Of a stretch of DNA of 64,000 bases, positions 11,417 through 22,170 are shown piece after piece; within the stretch, counting starts at the first letter, position 1; the number at the start of each line of letters is the position of its first letter. The stretch covers positions 1 through 64,000 of the forward strand of contig JADWQD010000012.1 in NCBI GenBank assembly GCA_016110215.1, in the 5' to 3' direction. A model generated the notes under the pieces. The model was not told the DNA's origin, searched no databases, and saw only the letters and a list, made by a program, of their open reading frames with translations. The stretch is from Capronia americana (taxonomy: Eukaryota; Ascomycota; Eurotiomycetes; Chaetothyriales; Herpotrichiellaceae). The position numbers were made by a program, and so were the translations under genes.

Positions 11417-12828
11417 TCACTCCCTCGTTATCTCGCCCTGCACATGCATAGGGAATTCGCCATTCGAAGCTCTCACAACATCCTCGAATCTGTCCACCGC
11501 AATCACATCGCATTGTCAGCAAATCCATTCACCATAGCCTCAGACTGAGGTCAAACAATACTCACGCCGACTGAAACATAATATACACCATCTCATCGTT
11601 ATAAACGTTTCGTGTGTACTCGGCCTCCTCGTGCGCGACCTTCAACGTCGTTGTGCCCCTCCCTGCACACGCGGCGTCAGCGAGCAACTGAGCCTGGATG
11701 CAACGATCCATGGCGCCGAAGAGGAACGCCGCGCCGTCGACGGTCTTTCCGACAGTCAGATGGCCGTGGTTCTGCAGGATGACGCCCTTGGTGTTGCCCA
11801 GTGCGGCAGCGATGTGGTGGCCCTCGTCGGCTTTGAACGCAATGCCGCCAAAGCCAGAGTACACCCCATGGTCGTTGTAGAAGCTGGGACGAGGTAGGTA
11901 CGTTAGTGTGCGCTTTGAGCTGCCAGTACACGGAGTGCGGTCCCAATACTGAACAGTTCGGCTTCGTTCTTGCCTGCAAGGGGGGTTGGGCTTGGTTGAC
12001 CTACCGGCACGCATCCTGATTGATGGGCTCGAGCATGCATCCCAGACTGGAAAACGCCTTGCTCGGCACGCTGTGGCAATGCACCGCCGCAACGACGTCC
12101 GGTCTCGCTTCATGGACTGCCGAGTGGATGACCCAGCCTGCAGGGTTGACGCTGTGCATATTCCCGCCCTGCCCGTCAACAATGTCGCCCTCTACCGGGA
12201 CGCATCAGCTACAGTCTGGTACTCCGGAAGTTCGACCCCTCCACGGAAACAGCAAGTCCCAAAACCTCGCTTTAAAGACAACGGGGGACAATTGAGAGGA
12301 GGCTAATAGATGCCACTTACTCGGCCCCATCAACACAAGATCCTCGGGCCTCATCCAGCTGAAACTGCGCCCATGCGGATTAATCCAGAAATGGTCCGGG
12401 AGGATGGGATCGCGAACCGTGACATGTCCGCCCGCTCCCTCGTTATTATACCCCTGATACCCGAGCCAGCGCAGGGCAGCCGCGTGGTGGAGTTTGCGAA
12501 ACGCGCGCTCCGCTTCAAGAGATTGGAACTTCGGATACCGGATCCGCGTCACGGGCGTGGTCCCCGTGGTTTGATAGGCCCCAAACGTAAACTCGGGGGA
12601 GAAGTTAGGAGGTTGTGGCGGCGACGGCGTGTGAGGCGCTGGGCCGCCATGCTGAGAAGCGACGCGTTCAGACGCAACGGCCGCCAACGGTGACTTTTGC
12701 GTGGTTGAGATGGTGCGAGCATGAATCTCCATGTGTTGACGCAGGCGTGGCAGCCATAGTGACGGGCTTCCCTTTCGTGCTTTCATCCCCACTCTCAGGA
12801 CCGCCGTCAAGTTGCTCGATGATGCCAT
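11417..12828 (-). CDS. Class II aldolase/adducin domain protein, four exons
   Basis: Exons 12321-12828, 12005-12191, 11566-11883 and 11417-11489 join in phase into 361 residues. After a basic, Ser/Pro-rich N-terminus, the class II aldolase fold begins at ERAFRKLHHAAALRWLGYQG. Hallmarks in order are GHVTVRDP, FWINPHG, IHSAVHEARPDVVAAVHCHS (metal histidines) and LQNHGHLTVG. Splicing restores DACRFYNDHGVYSG, and the short last exon supplies AFEDVVRASNGEF before the stop. Family members are zinc-dependent aldolases/epimerases or non-catalytic adducin-like proteins; substrate is unknown. I chose the methionine at 12828; an alternative at 12885 would add an Arg-Leu repeat encoded by AGTCGT hexamers. 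Confidence 0.85.
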
Positions 12829-12850
12829 GGCGGTGCACACACCCCGTCTT

Positions 12851-12874
12851 AGTCGTAGTCGTAGTCGTAGTCGT
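12851..12874. repeat. AGTCGT hexanucleotide repeat, four units
   Basis: Four perfect tandem copies of AGTCGT lie just upstream of the chosen aldolase start at 12828. Read on the minus strand in the extended frame they would encode alternating Arg-Leu. They are more likely 5' UTR or promoter sequence. Confidence 0.8.
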
Positions 12875-13286
12875 CGCTCGTACACTCGTAAATGTCAAAA
12901 GGGTTTAAATCACTAATCACTGGATCAATCAGCTTTCAGCTTTCCTACATCGATGGATACAATGCACCGCTTGATTGAAGATAAGAAGTGCCACAGAATC
13001 CTCTAGTCTGAACCGTCTCTCAGGCTTGTGTCTCACTCACTGTCCATTTCTCCGCAGCGGAAGTACTCGTAGTAGTACTGTAAAGGCACGGTCCGCTGTT
13101 GCGGGGAAGTCGTAGCGCACGGCGGTTGATCCGAGGGATGTCGACGTACTCCGCGACTCCGTGACTCCGTACGGAGCAGATTCTCCAAAGATCGTCGATG
13201 CAGTAATACTGTATGATGCATATATATGCCGCTTGTCTACGGCTTCTTGTATCGTGCATCCATCCTGGCTGGTTGAACGCCGAAAG

Positions 13287-13320
13287 TCAAATCAAATCAA
13301 ACCACATCAAATCAAATCAT
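13287..13320. repeat. Imperfect TCAAA pentanucleotide repeat
   Basis: Two runs of TCAAA units are separated by ACCACA. It is a low-complexity microsatellite in non-coding DNA. Confidence 0.7.
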
Positions 13321-14241
13321 AGGCCAGTCGGAGGTTAAATACCATGTGAACTCCAGCCTACGAGTTACATACTCGAAGATCGTCTGTTCTCTATCGCTCT
13401 ATCTGCCGATCCGTTGGGTGGGCGGGCGTGTGTAGTGCGCGTGTAGAGGCTCCGTACTTAGGGGTCCCAGCCTTGCTGGTGGAGTGCCACAGTGCTTGGC
13501 CAAGCCACACACTAGAATATACAGTACAATGCTAGGTACGCAGTATAGTGTTGGATATGTGCTTCGCCTGTTGATTGCGAGCTGCCAGCGCAGCATAACC
13601 CTCAGGCGCATCAGCTTTATATCCACTTTAACTCTGAGGCCAGGATCTCTTGATGGTGTCGGCCGAACATCCCCGTTGACCGTTGACCATTACAGCCCGA
13701 TACGAAAGACGCGAGCATCAAAGGTTCGAAGCTGTACAAACTGCCAAACCTAGCTACAAGGCTTGAAATACTGAATTTCTTTGGAGCCACGGGCAGACTG
13801 CCATGAGGCCATCATATGATCATAGTCTCCTTGCAACTGTGATATTCACCCATGCGCCGCCGAAGCACCGGTACCATCGCGAGGCGGGCGAGGATACTAC
13901 TCAAACTTGGGATTCTCCCAGTCTTTACTGACCTCGATCGTCTCAGACGCAAGTCCGCCCCTATGCCTCCTGTGGGACGTCATCTGCTCAAGAACATTCA
14001 AGCAATACCACTCGTTGCTCACAAAGAGTTTATACTCGTAGCAGCAGAGATGTTCAAGTTCGGAGCTGTAGTGGGACCAGGGGCTAGCATCGGAAGGACT
14101 GCCATTGGATTTTCTGCAGCGGCGAGCATCAGTCTAGACTTGAGTTACCGTCCTCTCAAAGCCCATCCTACGCTGAACGCAGGCATCTGGTATCTGTCCA
14201 GCAGTCGGCTCTGTGGTTTGACGAATTGTGGCGCTCCAGGT

Positions 14242-15717
14242 TTAGCGAGGCCCAATCTTCTCCATGCCGCCCATATAATCTCTGAGCACCTCGGGAATAA
14301 TCACACATCCCTCATCCTCACGCCAGCCATTCTCAAGTATGGCAGCGAGGACTCTGGGTACTGCTAAAGCCGTCCCATTGACGGTATGTGCGAATTTCTT
14401 TCTTGTCCCATCAGGCTCTAATATCCTCGTGTCAAGCCTACGGCTCTGATAGTCCGTACAGATAGAAGCAGAAGTGACTTCGCCCCAACCTCCATCGCGC
14501 TTCTTCCGCGATGGAAACATGGCCTCGATGTCGATCTTGCGGTAAGCGCTGGCGCCGAGGTCAGAGGATGGCATCTCGAGGATTCGGCATGGCAAGCCCA
14601 TTGACGAGACAATTTCAGTCTGGATGTCAACCATTTCATCCAGAAGAAGCCCTGCATGTTTGGTCCAGCTTTTCTCGTCCGCGAGCCCTTCGTTGCTTGG
14701 TGCTGCAGAGTTGGTCCACGCGAACATTTCCACCTTTGTGAATTCGTGGACTCGGTACAGCCCTTTCGTGTCGACTCCTCGAGCACCGGCCTCGGCGCGA
14801 TAACATCGACTCGGTCCGACCAGCTTGACAGGCAGTCGGTCCGCAGGGATAGCTTTGTTCGCGTATATGCCAGCAAGAGGGATTTCGGCCGTTGCAGCAA
14901 GACTCCTGGTCGGCTTTCCCCTGTCCCTCTCAGATTGCGCTACCTGCCAGATCTGTTGTTCGTCGTGCTGATCTCGAGGTTGGAAGCCACACGCAGCTGC
15001 CATGTGAGAGTAAACCAAGGACGGTGGAGACACCACAGACCAGCGTCGTCTCATGGCCACAGACATGGCGTACTGAACCAATGCTTGTTCCAAGAGAGCG
15101 GCTTCGTTCAGTAGGTAGTAAAATCCCCATCCCGAGGTTGTCGCTGCGGACGAGAAGTCGAGCAGTCCTAGCTTCTCCCCAATCATTGAATGGTCGGCAG
15201 AAGGGCCGTACTGAGGAGGATTCTGCGGGTCATAGTTGATGTAGGATCGCAGTTTCGGTTCGCCATTCGTGGGCGTCTCTGAGGACGTCAAATTAGGCAG
15301 AGACAGTGCCATAGCCTGCGTGTCAAGCTCCAAAGCATCTTTTTCAACCTGTAGATTGTCCACTTCTGGTCTTATTGCTTTCATCTGCGCAACAGTCTCA
15401 GATTTGTCCCCTTTTGAAGCATTCAACCGCTTCTGCAACTCCTTCAACGTGTGTCTTGATCCAATCATGCGCTGGTCGAGCTCTCTGATCTTCCTGGCAT
15501 TCTCTGCGACCTGCCGTGGGATATCCGCATGGCTGCGGTAGTTTCGCACCAGAGTATTCTTTTCGTAGAGCTCAACATTTTCTCGGATCTGGGTGATCGG
15601 GGGATATTGTCTCGGAGCTGTCGCTGGTCGTGATTCTTGGAATAAAGGGAGGGACGTGCTGTAGCTTCTTCTGCAGCGAAGCAGGAATTTCCTTGCCTCC
15701 AAGGCCCTTATAGACAT
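14242..15717 (-). CDS. Seryl-tRNA synthetase, mitochondrial type
   Basis: A single exon of 491 residues. It charges tRNA-Ser with serine. The N-terminus (RKFLLRCRRSYSTSL) is basic, hydroxylated and lacks acids, as expected for a mitochondrial presequence. Residues about 40-130 form the two-helix coiled coil characteristic of SerRS (KIRELDQRMIGSRHTLKELQ region). Class II motifs follow: motif 2 around VGPSRCYRAEAG...GLYRVHEFTKVEMF, and motif 3 near HTVNGTALAVPRVLAAILEN. SDLGASAYRKIDIEAMFPS is a SerRS signature. Length fits bacterial/mitochondrial SerRS. The cytosolic enzyme would lack the presequence, so a Dia4-type organellar role is the best reading. Confidence 0.92.
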   Translation of the reverse strand: MSIRALEARKFLLRCRRSYSTSLPLFQESRPATAPRQYPPITQIRENVELYEKNTLVRNYRSHADIPRQVAENARKIRELDQRMIGSRHTLKELQKRLNASKGDKSETVAQMKAIRPEVDNLQVEKDALELDTQAMALSLPNLTSSETPTNGEPKLRSYINYDPQNPPQYGPSADHSMIGEKLGLLDFSSAATTSGWGFYYLLNEAALLEQALVQYAMSVAMRRRWSVVSPPSLVYSHMAAACGFQPRDQHDEQQIWQVAQSERDRGKPTRSLAATAEIPLAGIYANKAIPADRLPVKLVGPSRCYRAEAGARGVDTKGLYRVHEFTKVEMFAWTNSAAPSNEGLADEKSWTKHAGLLLDEMVDIQTEIVSSMGLPCRILEMPSSDLGASAYRKIDIEAMFPSRKKRDGGWGEVTSASICTDYQSRRLDTRILEPDGTRKKFAHTVNGTALAVPRVLAAILENGWREDEGCVIIPEVLRDYMGGMEKIGPR

Positions 15718-15912
15718 TGAGCTTTGATGGTCGAGTGTACAGTGGAAGGTGGTGATGGCGTGGGGGACGCGTTTTAGGAAAAGATTAGCCGCGTCTAACC
15801 GAGGCTAATGGAGCTGAGAAATTGGCGGTCATATATTTTGTAAGCCCAATAATTAACCTGATTTGGTCCACGAAACGCACAGAGAAATGCGCTTCCTAAA
15901 CACCCTGTCGAG

Positions 15913-15994
15913 GGTGGCGTGGCCTAATGGTAAGGCGTTGCTTTCCGGTTTCGGAATATGGCAAAGACTGTGGGTTCGAGTCCCATCGCCATCG
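15913..15994 (+). tRNA. tRNA-Arg(CCG) with a 10-nt intron
   Basis: A complete cloverleaf can be drawn. The acceptor stem GGTGGCG pairs with CGCCATC (one G-T). D-stem GCCT/AGGC. The anticodon stem TTGCT/GGCAA has one G-T pair. Anticodon CCG is at 15945-15947. The T-arm is GTGGG-TTCGAGT-CCCAT, and the discriminator is G15994. The canonical intron, after position 37, is 15949-15958. The A box (TGGCCTAATGG) and B box (GGTTCGAGTCC) are intact, so an internal Pol III promoter is present. CCA is not encoded, as expected for a eukaryotic nuclear tRNA. Confidence 0.93.
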
Positions 15995-15999
15995 ATCAA

Positions 16000-16004
16000 T
16001 TTTT
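16000..16004 (+). terminator. Pol III T5 terminator of tRNA-Arg
   Basis: A run of five T residues begins six bases after the discriminator base, the expected site for RNA polymerase III termination. Two more T5 runs follow at 16025 and 16050 and may act as backups. Confidence 0.75.
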
Positions 16005-16062
16005 GCCAGTTGGGAATCTACTTCTTTTTGCTAGTTGCACAACGACCTCTTTTTGCGAGTTG
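16000..16062. repeat. Three copies of TTTTTGCNAGTTG, 25-bp period
   Basis: Near-identical 13-mers occur at 16000-16012, 16025-16037 and 16050-16062, differing only at the eighth base (C, T, G). Spacing is exactly 25 bp. They lie immediately downstream of the tRNA gene. Confidence 0.8.
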
Positions 16063-16678
16063 GAGGACCTTTCGAGGTACCAAGCGTGTCTCGATAAAGA
16101 GGTTTCGGCATGTACAAACTCGATGCTACGTATCTTAAATCGGGTGCGCGATCAGCAGCATCTCAAAAGGGGCTCAAGCTCCTAAGTTTTATCTCCCCAT
16201 CTGTGTCGCAAAACGTGACCTGGTTCTCCTTGTTTATTAGGAAGCACTCAATCGGCTGGTTTCAAAATCTACCACGAGGCTCGTCTTGAGAAGAGTTTCC
16301 ATACAAATATGTACCAGGTCATGGCGCGTGCCGTGCGAGACTCGGTCATGACTATGACACCACGCAAAGCGACGCCAACTACAAGCAGCCAAGAGCAATA
16401 ACTTTTCTGTGCTTCGTCACCACGACACCTATCTCGCAGGAGACACACTCCACCACCGGAAACAAACCCTCAGATAGGCTAAGGACTTATTGCAAGAGTG
16501 CTGGGGATCGGCATATTCGATGAGAACCCTTTAGAGATTCCTTACTAACTGCGGCGACCTTTTGCACCCAAGTAGTAGAACAATGCCACAATACATCGCT
16601 GAGAGTATCCATGCAAATGCATGCCTCTCAAGCCTTGCAATCCAGTCGGGCCTCGAATACGTTCACACCACGAACTTC

Positions 16679-19600
16679 CTAACGCCGACCATAGCCGCCT
16701 TGGGTGTAGCCGTTGCCACCATAATTTCCACCTCGATTGTCTCTTCCAGGTGGACCTCGATTCTGGCCTTGATAATTCCCATCACTAAAGCCTCTTCCAC
16801 CATTCTGCTGATACTGGCCATTGCTTCCGTATTGGGCTTGTCCCTGGTTTCCGCCATAGTACCCATTCTGCGCGTGGCCGCCATTCTGTCCTTGGTCATA
16901 CCCGCCATACCCCTGACCGGCGTAGTTGTTCTGTCCTGGATAGCCGTTTGACGGTGGAGGAGGACCACGGCTGTAAGCATTTTGACCACCAAAGCTTGGC
17001 GGCGGCGGTGGTGGCATCCCAGGAGGCCACTGATTGGGAGGGGGCATCATAGGTGGGCCATTCAACGGTGGACGATCAGCCGCATAGTTGATGCGACCAC
17101 CTCGATTCTGGTTATCCATGGGATCGCGTCGAGTATTGTCGTAGAGCGGCGCACCGCCAAAGTCTCGTCCGGAGTTCCTGGCCTTCGACCGAAGGATTGC
17201 CAAATCACTCTTGTCGAGGACGGCAGGAGGTAAGACAACCCCAGGGAATAACATGGATTTGTGGACATGAGTGGGAGGCGGCATGGTGAAGAACACGCTC
17301 ATGGATCGGTCGTCGTCGACCTCGGGGTCCAGCTTGATGCCAGGTTCTGGGCCTACCAGATCCATGTGAGGCAGGAAGTCTTCATTTTTGATCACATCTC
17401 CGGCTAGTTGAAATTTCTGCATGGACAACTTCACCGTCTTAGGAGCGTCCTTGGACTTCTTCGAATAGAATTTCAATGCCAACTGTTCATAGAGTGGATT
17501 CTGTTCTGATATGATCAGGGCATCATACCCGCGCTCGTTCCTCGCATGCTCATCGGCGGTCAGGAGTGGATATTTGGTGGCCATGGCGTTCAACAGACGC
17601 TTCTCGTCAATGAAAGGTAACAAGACAATAGCCTTCCAGGATTGCTTCGCACCATTCAGGTCAAGATCGAATTCCTCGGGATAGAAGTCGACAATGTCGG
17701 AATCTGGTTCGGTCATCAAGGGGTGAAAAGCACTCGGGATAGCATGGTTGGACGAAGCTGGCAGCACTCCCATCAACTGTTCGTACGGTTTGAACGGTGT
17801 TCCCTTTTCGAATTTGACGACCTTCTTGTCTATATCGACAAAGTCTGCAGCGAATGGGGCGTAATGATACGGATAGTACCAAGTCCAGGAAGGGCATCCT
17901 TGGAAATAGTAGAGAAGCACCCACGACAATCCCTCGACGTAGGCTTCAGCAACCTTGCGGCGGAATTCCACGTCGTGAGGCGAAACATGGAACTTCTGCT
18001 CGTAGTACCGATCAGCATACCCCTCCTCCCACAAGCGAACCGTATCTGGTGGCGGGTTGTTGGGATCGCCGTTGCTGTAAGTCTTCTTCTCGACCGGTGT
18101 GCTACGCCCGGGTGTGCCATCAGTCGATGCCTCGTCGTCCATCAGTGCAGCTTGTCGTTTGCCTAGTGCCAAGGGAGAAGTATTGAGATCATCTGATTCC
18201 GCCTCCATCTGGGATGCGCTTCTCTTAAGAACAGATCCCGCAGAGCCTGGAGTTCCGTTGGCTCCATTGGCAGTGTCCTTGGGAGTCTCAGCAGCAGCTT
18301 TCCTGGCGAGCATTTGCTCCTTGAGGACAGCTGCAGCGCTCTTATTCGAAGTAAGTGCTTTGTCCACTGTACCTCTGTTCACAATCGAGTTGTAATCCAG
18401 AGTCGGAAAATTGGCGGCATCATACAACACTGGGTTACCAGTTGGAACACGAGCATCCGCAGAAACTCTGCCACCTCTGGTATAGTCCGGAGAGCTTCGA
18501 CGTCTCTTGTTATTACGAGCCTCTCGAGCTCTGTCTGCATCGTTACGTCGTTGGTCTCTTATTGCTTGCTTGTCTGCAGCTTCCTTTCTGCGTTTGAAAA
18601 TTGCATCTTCTTGCTTGGCCAGACCCTGCAGGATGATCTGCGCACGGGCAAGATCGACCTTGCCGTCGCAGGTCAAGTAGCCTCCCATGAGTGGGATATT
18701 GTCTCTCCAGATAGCAATGAGCTTGTCGATGCCATCTTCTCTGATATCCAGACTGGGAAGATGGGGCAGGAAGTCATTGCCGACGAAGAAACACATGAAG
18801 ACCCAATCATCGAGGGCGCGTTCAAGATCAAAGCGGAAAGTTTGACCGGGCACGAACATCTCCGCGCCGAGATACTCACGCAGTACGGGGACGTTCAACC
18901 AGATAAATGGCTTCAATTTCTCGACCTTCCCTTTCTCGTCGAACTCGCCCGACTTCTCCTTGGCTTCACCTCTGCAGTTGTCGGCATAGTGACCTTGGCG
19001 ACCGCAAATTCTGCAGGTTCTAGCCTTGGCATCATTGAGGAAGACGTCTTCTCGGAGAACACGAAAGTGAGGCTCATGTGTAGCGATGCCAAGCATGATC
19101 AAGTCTGCATCAAGACCGTACATGACGTGCCTTGTGTTGGGATCATATGCGGGGTCGGAGCGCTGGGAACGAATGAACTGCATGATCTTGTGCTCACCTT
19201 CACCTGGCACGCTGGCGTCGGAGATGACGACCTTCAGCTGTGCCCAGGCAGGATCCGTATTGAGTTTCCATTGGACCCAGAATCGAATGGATTGAGCAAG
19301 GATAAACATGAAAGGCGTGCCAGGTGTGATGACATTACTGTCCCATGTTTTCTTGACTACCTCTTCCACCGTCTCTGCTTCATCATCTTCATCATCATCG
19401 TTGTTGCTGCGCTGTTGGCGTATAAGTGTCTGGAATTCCGCTTTCTTCTCGTCCGCCTCTTTTGCATCTCTCGCCGATCTGAAGCGACGCGCTCGTTGTT
19501 GGTTCATTTTCGCTCGAGGGGCGACGCCGTCTGATTTTGCGTTAGCTCGCATTCTATTGTAAATAGCACGCGTATCTTACCGATGGCAATCATCAACAGT

Positions 19601-19887
19601 CTTCGGGGCCTAACCATGTTCACGACACGATCAGTGTACTTGAAGATCTCCAACATCATCTCAGTCTCATCTGCTGGGGGAGGCTTGTCCTCTGGATGGG
19701 AACAAGGATGGACAATGCCATTGAAGTCAAGATACAGATTGTGAAATTCCTCTCCATTAGGGTTGGGCTTCGTAGTGTCCACGGGGTATTTCACGCCATC
19801 AATATCGACGGGTTGTTCTTCGATAACGGGTGTGATAATCTTGGGATATTTCCTAGTGAGCCATCGGAAAAGCGCTGGGACACCCAT
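16679..19887 (-). CDS. RAT1: 5'-3' exoribonuclease 2 (Rat1/Xrn2)
   Basis: Exons 19581-19887 and 16679-19530 (50-nt intron 19531-19580 with GCTAAC branch site) give 1052 residues. Rat1 is the nuclear processive 5'-3' exoribonuclease used in Pol II torpedo termination and rRNA/snoRNA processing. The N-terminus MGVPALFRWLTRKYPKI and NLYLDFNGIVHPC are family hallmarks; the splice restores MIAIDGVAPRAKMNQQRARRF. A CCHC knuckle, CRICGRQGHYADNC, typical of fungal Rat1, is inside the exonuclease core, followed by YLTCDGKVDL and VGNDFLPHLPSL. A long linker is basic and Ser/Ala rich. The last ~150 residues are Pro then Gly/Tyr/Asn/Gln low-complexity with RGG-like repeats, probably RNA-binding or phase-separating. 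Length fits the family. Confidence 0.95.
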
Positions 19888-20623
19888 CTTGACTCGATGG
19901 TAGCCTTAGAAATGGGAAAACAAGAGGAAGAAGCCTGCGAAAAGTCTTCTCGGAGGGTTTCAAGTCACGCTCCTGCCTGTGGCGCGCGGATGAGGAAAGA
20001 ATGGCACAAGCGTCGAGAGCAGCAAGGACTCGAGGCTACAATTGAGAATCGACTCAGCGTCGACGGCACATGTTAAGCTGAAGAGAAAAATGAAATGGCA
20101 CTGATGGAAGAGGGAGTGAGCGACAGAGTTGCCTTGAGACGAACTGCGACTCGAAGTCTCATCCTCACTTGTCCTAACCCGGTTGGTTCAGGCTTGGCAC
20201 CGCTCGTGACTAGGGCGGCACATTTACGGGTGTACGGTGGGCCATCTTCCAACTCAATAGCAATTTCATCTCTGGTGCTCGAGAGGATCAACCTACGGAA
20301 TGGTCCAAATGAAGATACATTACTTTACGTCGTGTCACATCCCGCCCGCGCTGGATGTCCAGGCATATTACCAAACACTTCTCGCCAGAAATGCCTCGTC
20401 CCAAAGCGCCTCCTCATACCGACCACGTCGTGCTTGGAGAGCCGTTGGAGAAGCACACATCAAGGACATGGACTGCTACAGGCTATGCGGGGACATCTCC
20501 AATACGAGTACATGGCTAATAAGATGCCCGCAACATTCTTATGAGAGGACATAATGTTTACCTTGACCCATACTCTATAGGTAGGTTCAATCACCGTTTA
20601 TTTCGCACCAGCAGCCATCAATC
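19888..20623. other. Divergent intergenic region, Rat1 to dehydrogenase
   Basis: It should hold both promoters. The 149-codon plus frame at 20095-20544 has no recognisable domain or neighbouring splice partner, so I do not call it. Confidence 0.4.
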
Positions 20624-21955
20624 ATGGGTTACCAAACCACGCCGGAGCCTTACAAGCTGCCAGAAAACCCCACCTATGGATTCGTGGGCATCGGGGTCAT
20701 GGGATATGGCATGGCAACGAACCTCCGCGCCAAGATCCCTCAAACCGCCGGGTTCGTGCTCTGCGAGATAAACGAGGCGAGAAGGGAGCAGTTCATCAAG
20801 GAATGCAACCTGCCCGTGGACGTGGCGTATTCTCCGAAAGAAGTCGCAGAGAAGGCTGTAGGTGAGCACCCAGCGTCTCCGATCCTATGATCATCCCAGC
20901 CTGGAGGGCGGAGCATTCGATGGTTGCAGGAACCCTCCAAAGCTGAGAAGGAATCATCGCACCGATTAGGATATCATTATAACCATGCTGCCGCGCGCGC
21001 CTCACGTCCACGACGCCTTCACCAATCCCGAAGAGGGCTTCCTCTCCGCTCTCTCCCCGGCCACCACCGCCACGCCCAAACTCTTCCTTGAATGCTCGTC
21101 CATTGAAGTATCGACATCAACTGCTCTTGCGCAGCAAATACACTCTCAGAAGCTGGGAGTCTTCGTCGACGCCCCCGTCTCAGGAGGTCCTCAGGGCTCA
21201 AATGCCGGTACGTTGACATTTATGGTCGGGACGCCCAGCGAGGAGATGTTCGAGGTCGTGAAGCCGATCTTGGCAATGATGGGCAAGGAGGACAACATTT
21301 ACCAGTGCGGAGGATTGGGCGCTGGGTTGGCGACCAAGCAGTTGAACAACTACTTAGGTTATGTCGGGTACTTGGGGCTTTGCGAAGGTGAGAACGTCCT
21401 TCCCTCCTTGTTTCCGTGCCCTGAAGACGTGAGGCTAAGGTTTGATGGTGTCTAGTTATGAATGCCGGCTTGTTGTACGGTTTGAATCCGAAGATCTTGT
21501 CAAGTAAGTAACCTTCCTGCGATTTTCGGTTGTCTCATCCTCGGTTGTCTCTTCTCCTCTCGTTGTTCGTTGTCTCATTCTCGGTTGTCTCTTCTCCTCC
21601 CCTTATCCGTTGTCTCGTTTTCAGTTGTCCCTCCCTAACTCACCACCCAGACGTAATAAACGCATCCTCCGGCATGAACTGGAACAGTCTGCACCACAAC
21701 CCGGTCAAAGGCGTGAATCCGTCGGCCTCGTCCGCGCGCGACTTCAAAGGCGGCTTCACGACCGAGCTGGCCGGCGGGGTTATCGACGACGCCGTGTCTC
21801 TGATGGATTCCGTCGGCGCCGAAACCGTGCTGGCCGAGCAAGTCAAGAAAGTGTTTGACCAAGCGCGGAAGAACGAGAAATGTAAAGGCATGGAGGCACG
21901 GAGTGTGTGGAGGTTGTTTGCCGAGGATGGCGGACGCGATGTGAAAGACCTGTAG
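20624..21955 (+). CDS. 3-hydroxyisobutyrate dehydrogenase-like (beta-hydroxyacid dehydrogenase)
   Basis: Exons 20624-20857, 20970-21387, 21456-21503 and 21651-21955 give 334 residues. The N-terminal Rossmann fold shows GFVGIGVMGYGMATNL. Then come the substrate-binding block FVDAPVSGGPQGSNAGTLTF, the catalytic lysine in TKQLNNYLG, and NASSGMNWNSL near the C-terminal domain. All are signatures of the beta-hydroxyacid dehydrogenase family. 3-Hydroxyisobutyrate dehydrogenase oxidises its substrate to methylmalonate semialdehyde with NAD in valine breakdown, normally mitochondrial. I see no strong presequence, so a cytosolic paralogue (for example a 2-hydroxy-3-oxopropionate reductase-like enzyme) is possible. 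The third exon is only 48 nt, and the intron after it carries a 40-bp tandem repeat. Confidence 0.88.
21525..21630. repeat. 40-bp tandem repeat inside an intron
   Basis: Units 21541-21580 and 21581-21620 are imperfect copies of a pyrimidine-rich 40-mer starting TCGGTTGTCTCTTCTCCTC, with partial copies on both sides. All lie within intron 3 (21504-21650) of the dehydrogenase gene. Confidence 0.8.
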
Positions 21956-22170
21956 TGTTGTGCTTACAAAGTTCGCTTAGGTCCGGTGGGAGAAAGAGTG
22001 TTGTTATACAGTAGCTTGATGGTCGGGAGGACGTATGTAGGAGACAGACTTTTGATGGAAGGGTTAATGTACAGGTTATCGCTTTCTATACTGTCAAGAC
22101 TTTTGGCCCGAAGACGCCACTGCATGCTTTGCTCAGATGCTCAAGTCCGCAATGCTCAAGGACAAACTTT

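Larger units (their letters stand above)
12829..14241. other. 1.4-kb intergenic region with a pentanucleotide repeat
   Basis: No gene is supported. The region lies between the 5' end of the aldolase gene and the 3' end of the seryl-tRNA synthetase. It includes AGTCGT and TCAAA-type repeats. The plus frame at 13852-14367 runs antisense into the synthetase and has no domain. Confidence 0.4.
15995..16678. other. Intergenic, tRNA to Rat1 3' end
   Basis: Apart from the T5 runs and the 25-bp-period repeat, nothing is recognised. The plus frame starting at 16562 runs antisense into the low-complexity end of the Rat1 gene and is not a gene. Confidence 0.4.

Noticed and set aside
13852..14367. 171-codon plus-strand frame near the seryl-tRNA synthetase
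   Set aside because: Its right end runs antisense into the synthetase, and no domain or splice partner is seen.
16562..16951. 129-codon hydrophobic plus-strand open frame
   Set aside because: It is the reverse of the Gly/Tyr/Gln-rich Rat1 tail; apparent hydrophobicity is a codon complement effect.
18314..19534. 406-codon plus-strand open frame
   Set aside because: Entirely antisense to the Rat1 exonuclease core, which has strong family motifs on the other strand. The frame itself has no domain.
20095..20544. 149-codon plus-strand frame between Rat1 and the dehydrogenase
   Set aside because: No domain, unusual composition, and it occupies a divergent promoter region.
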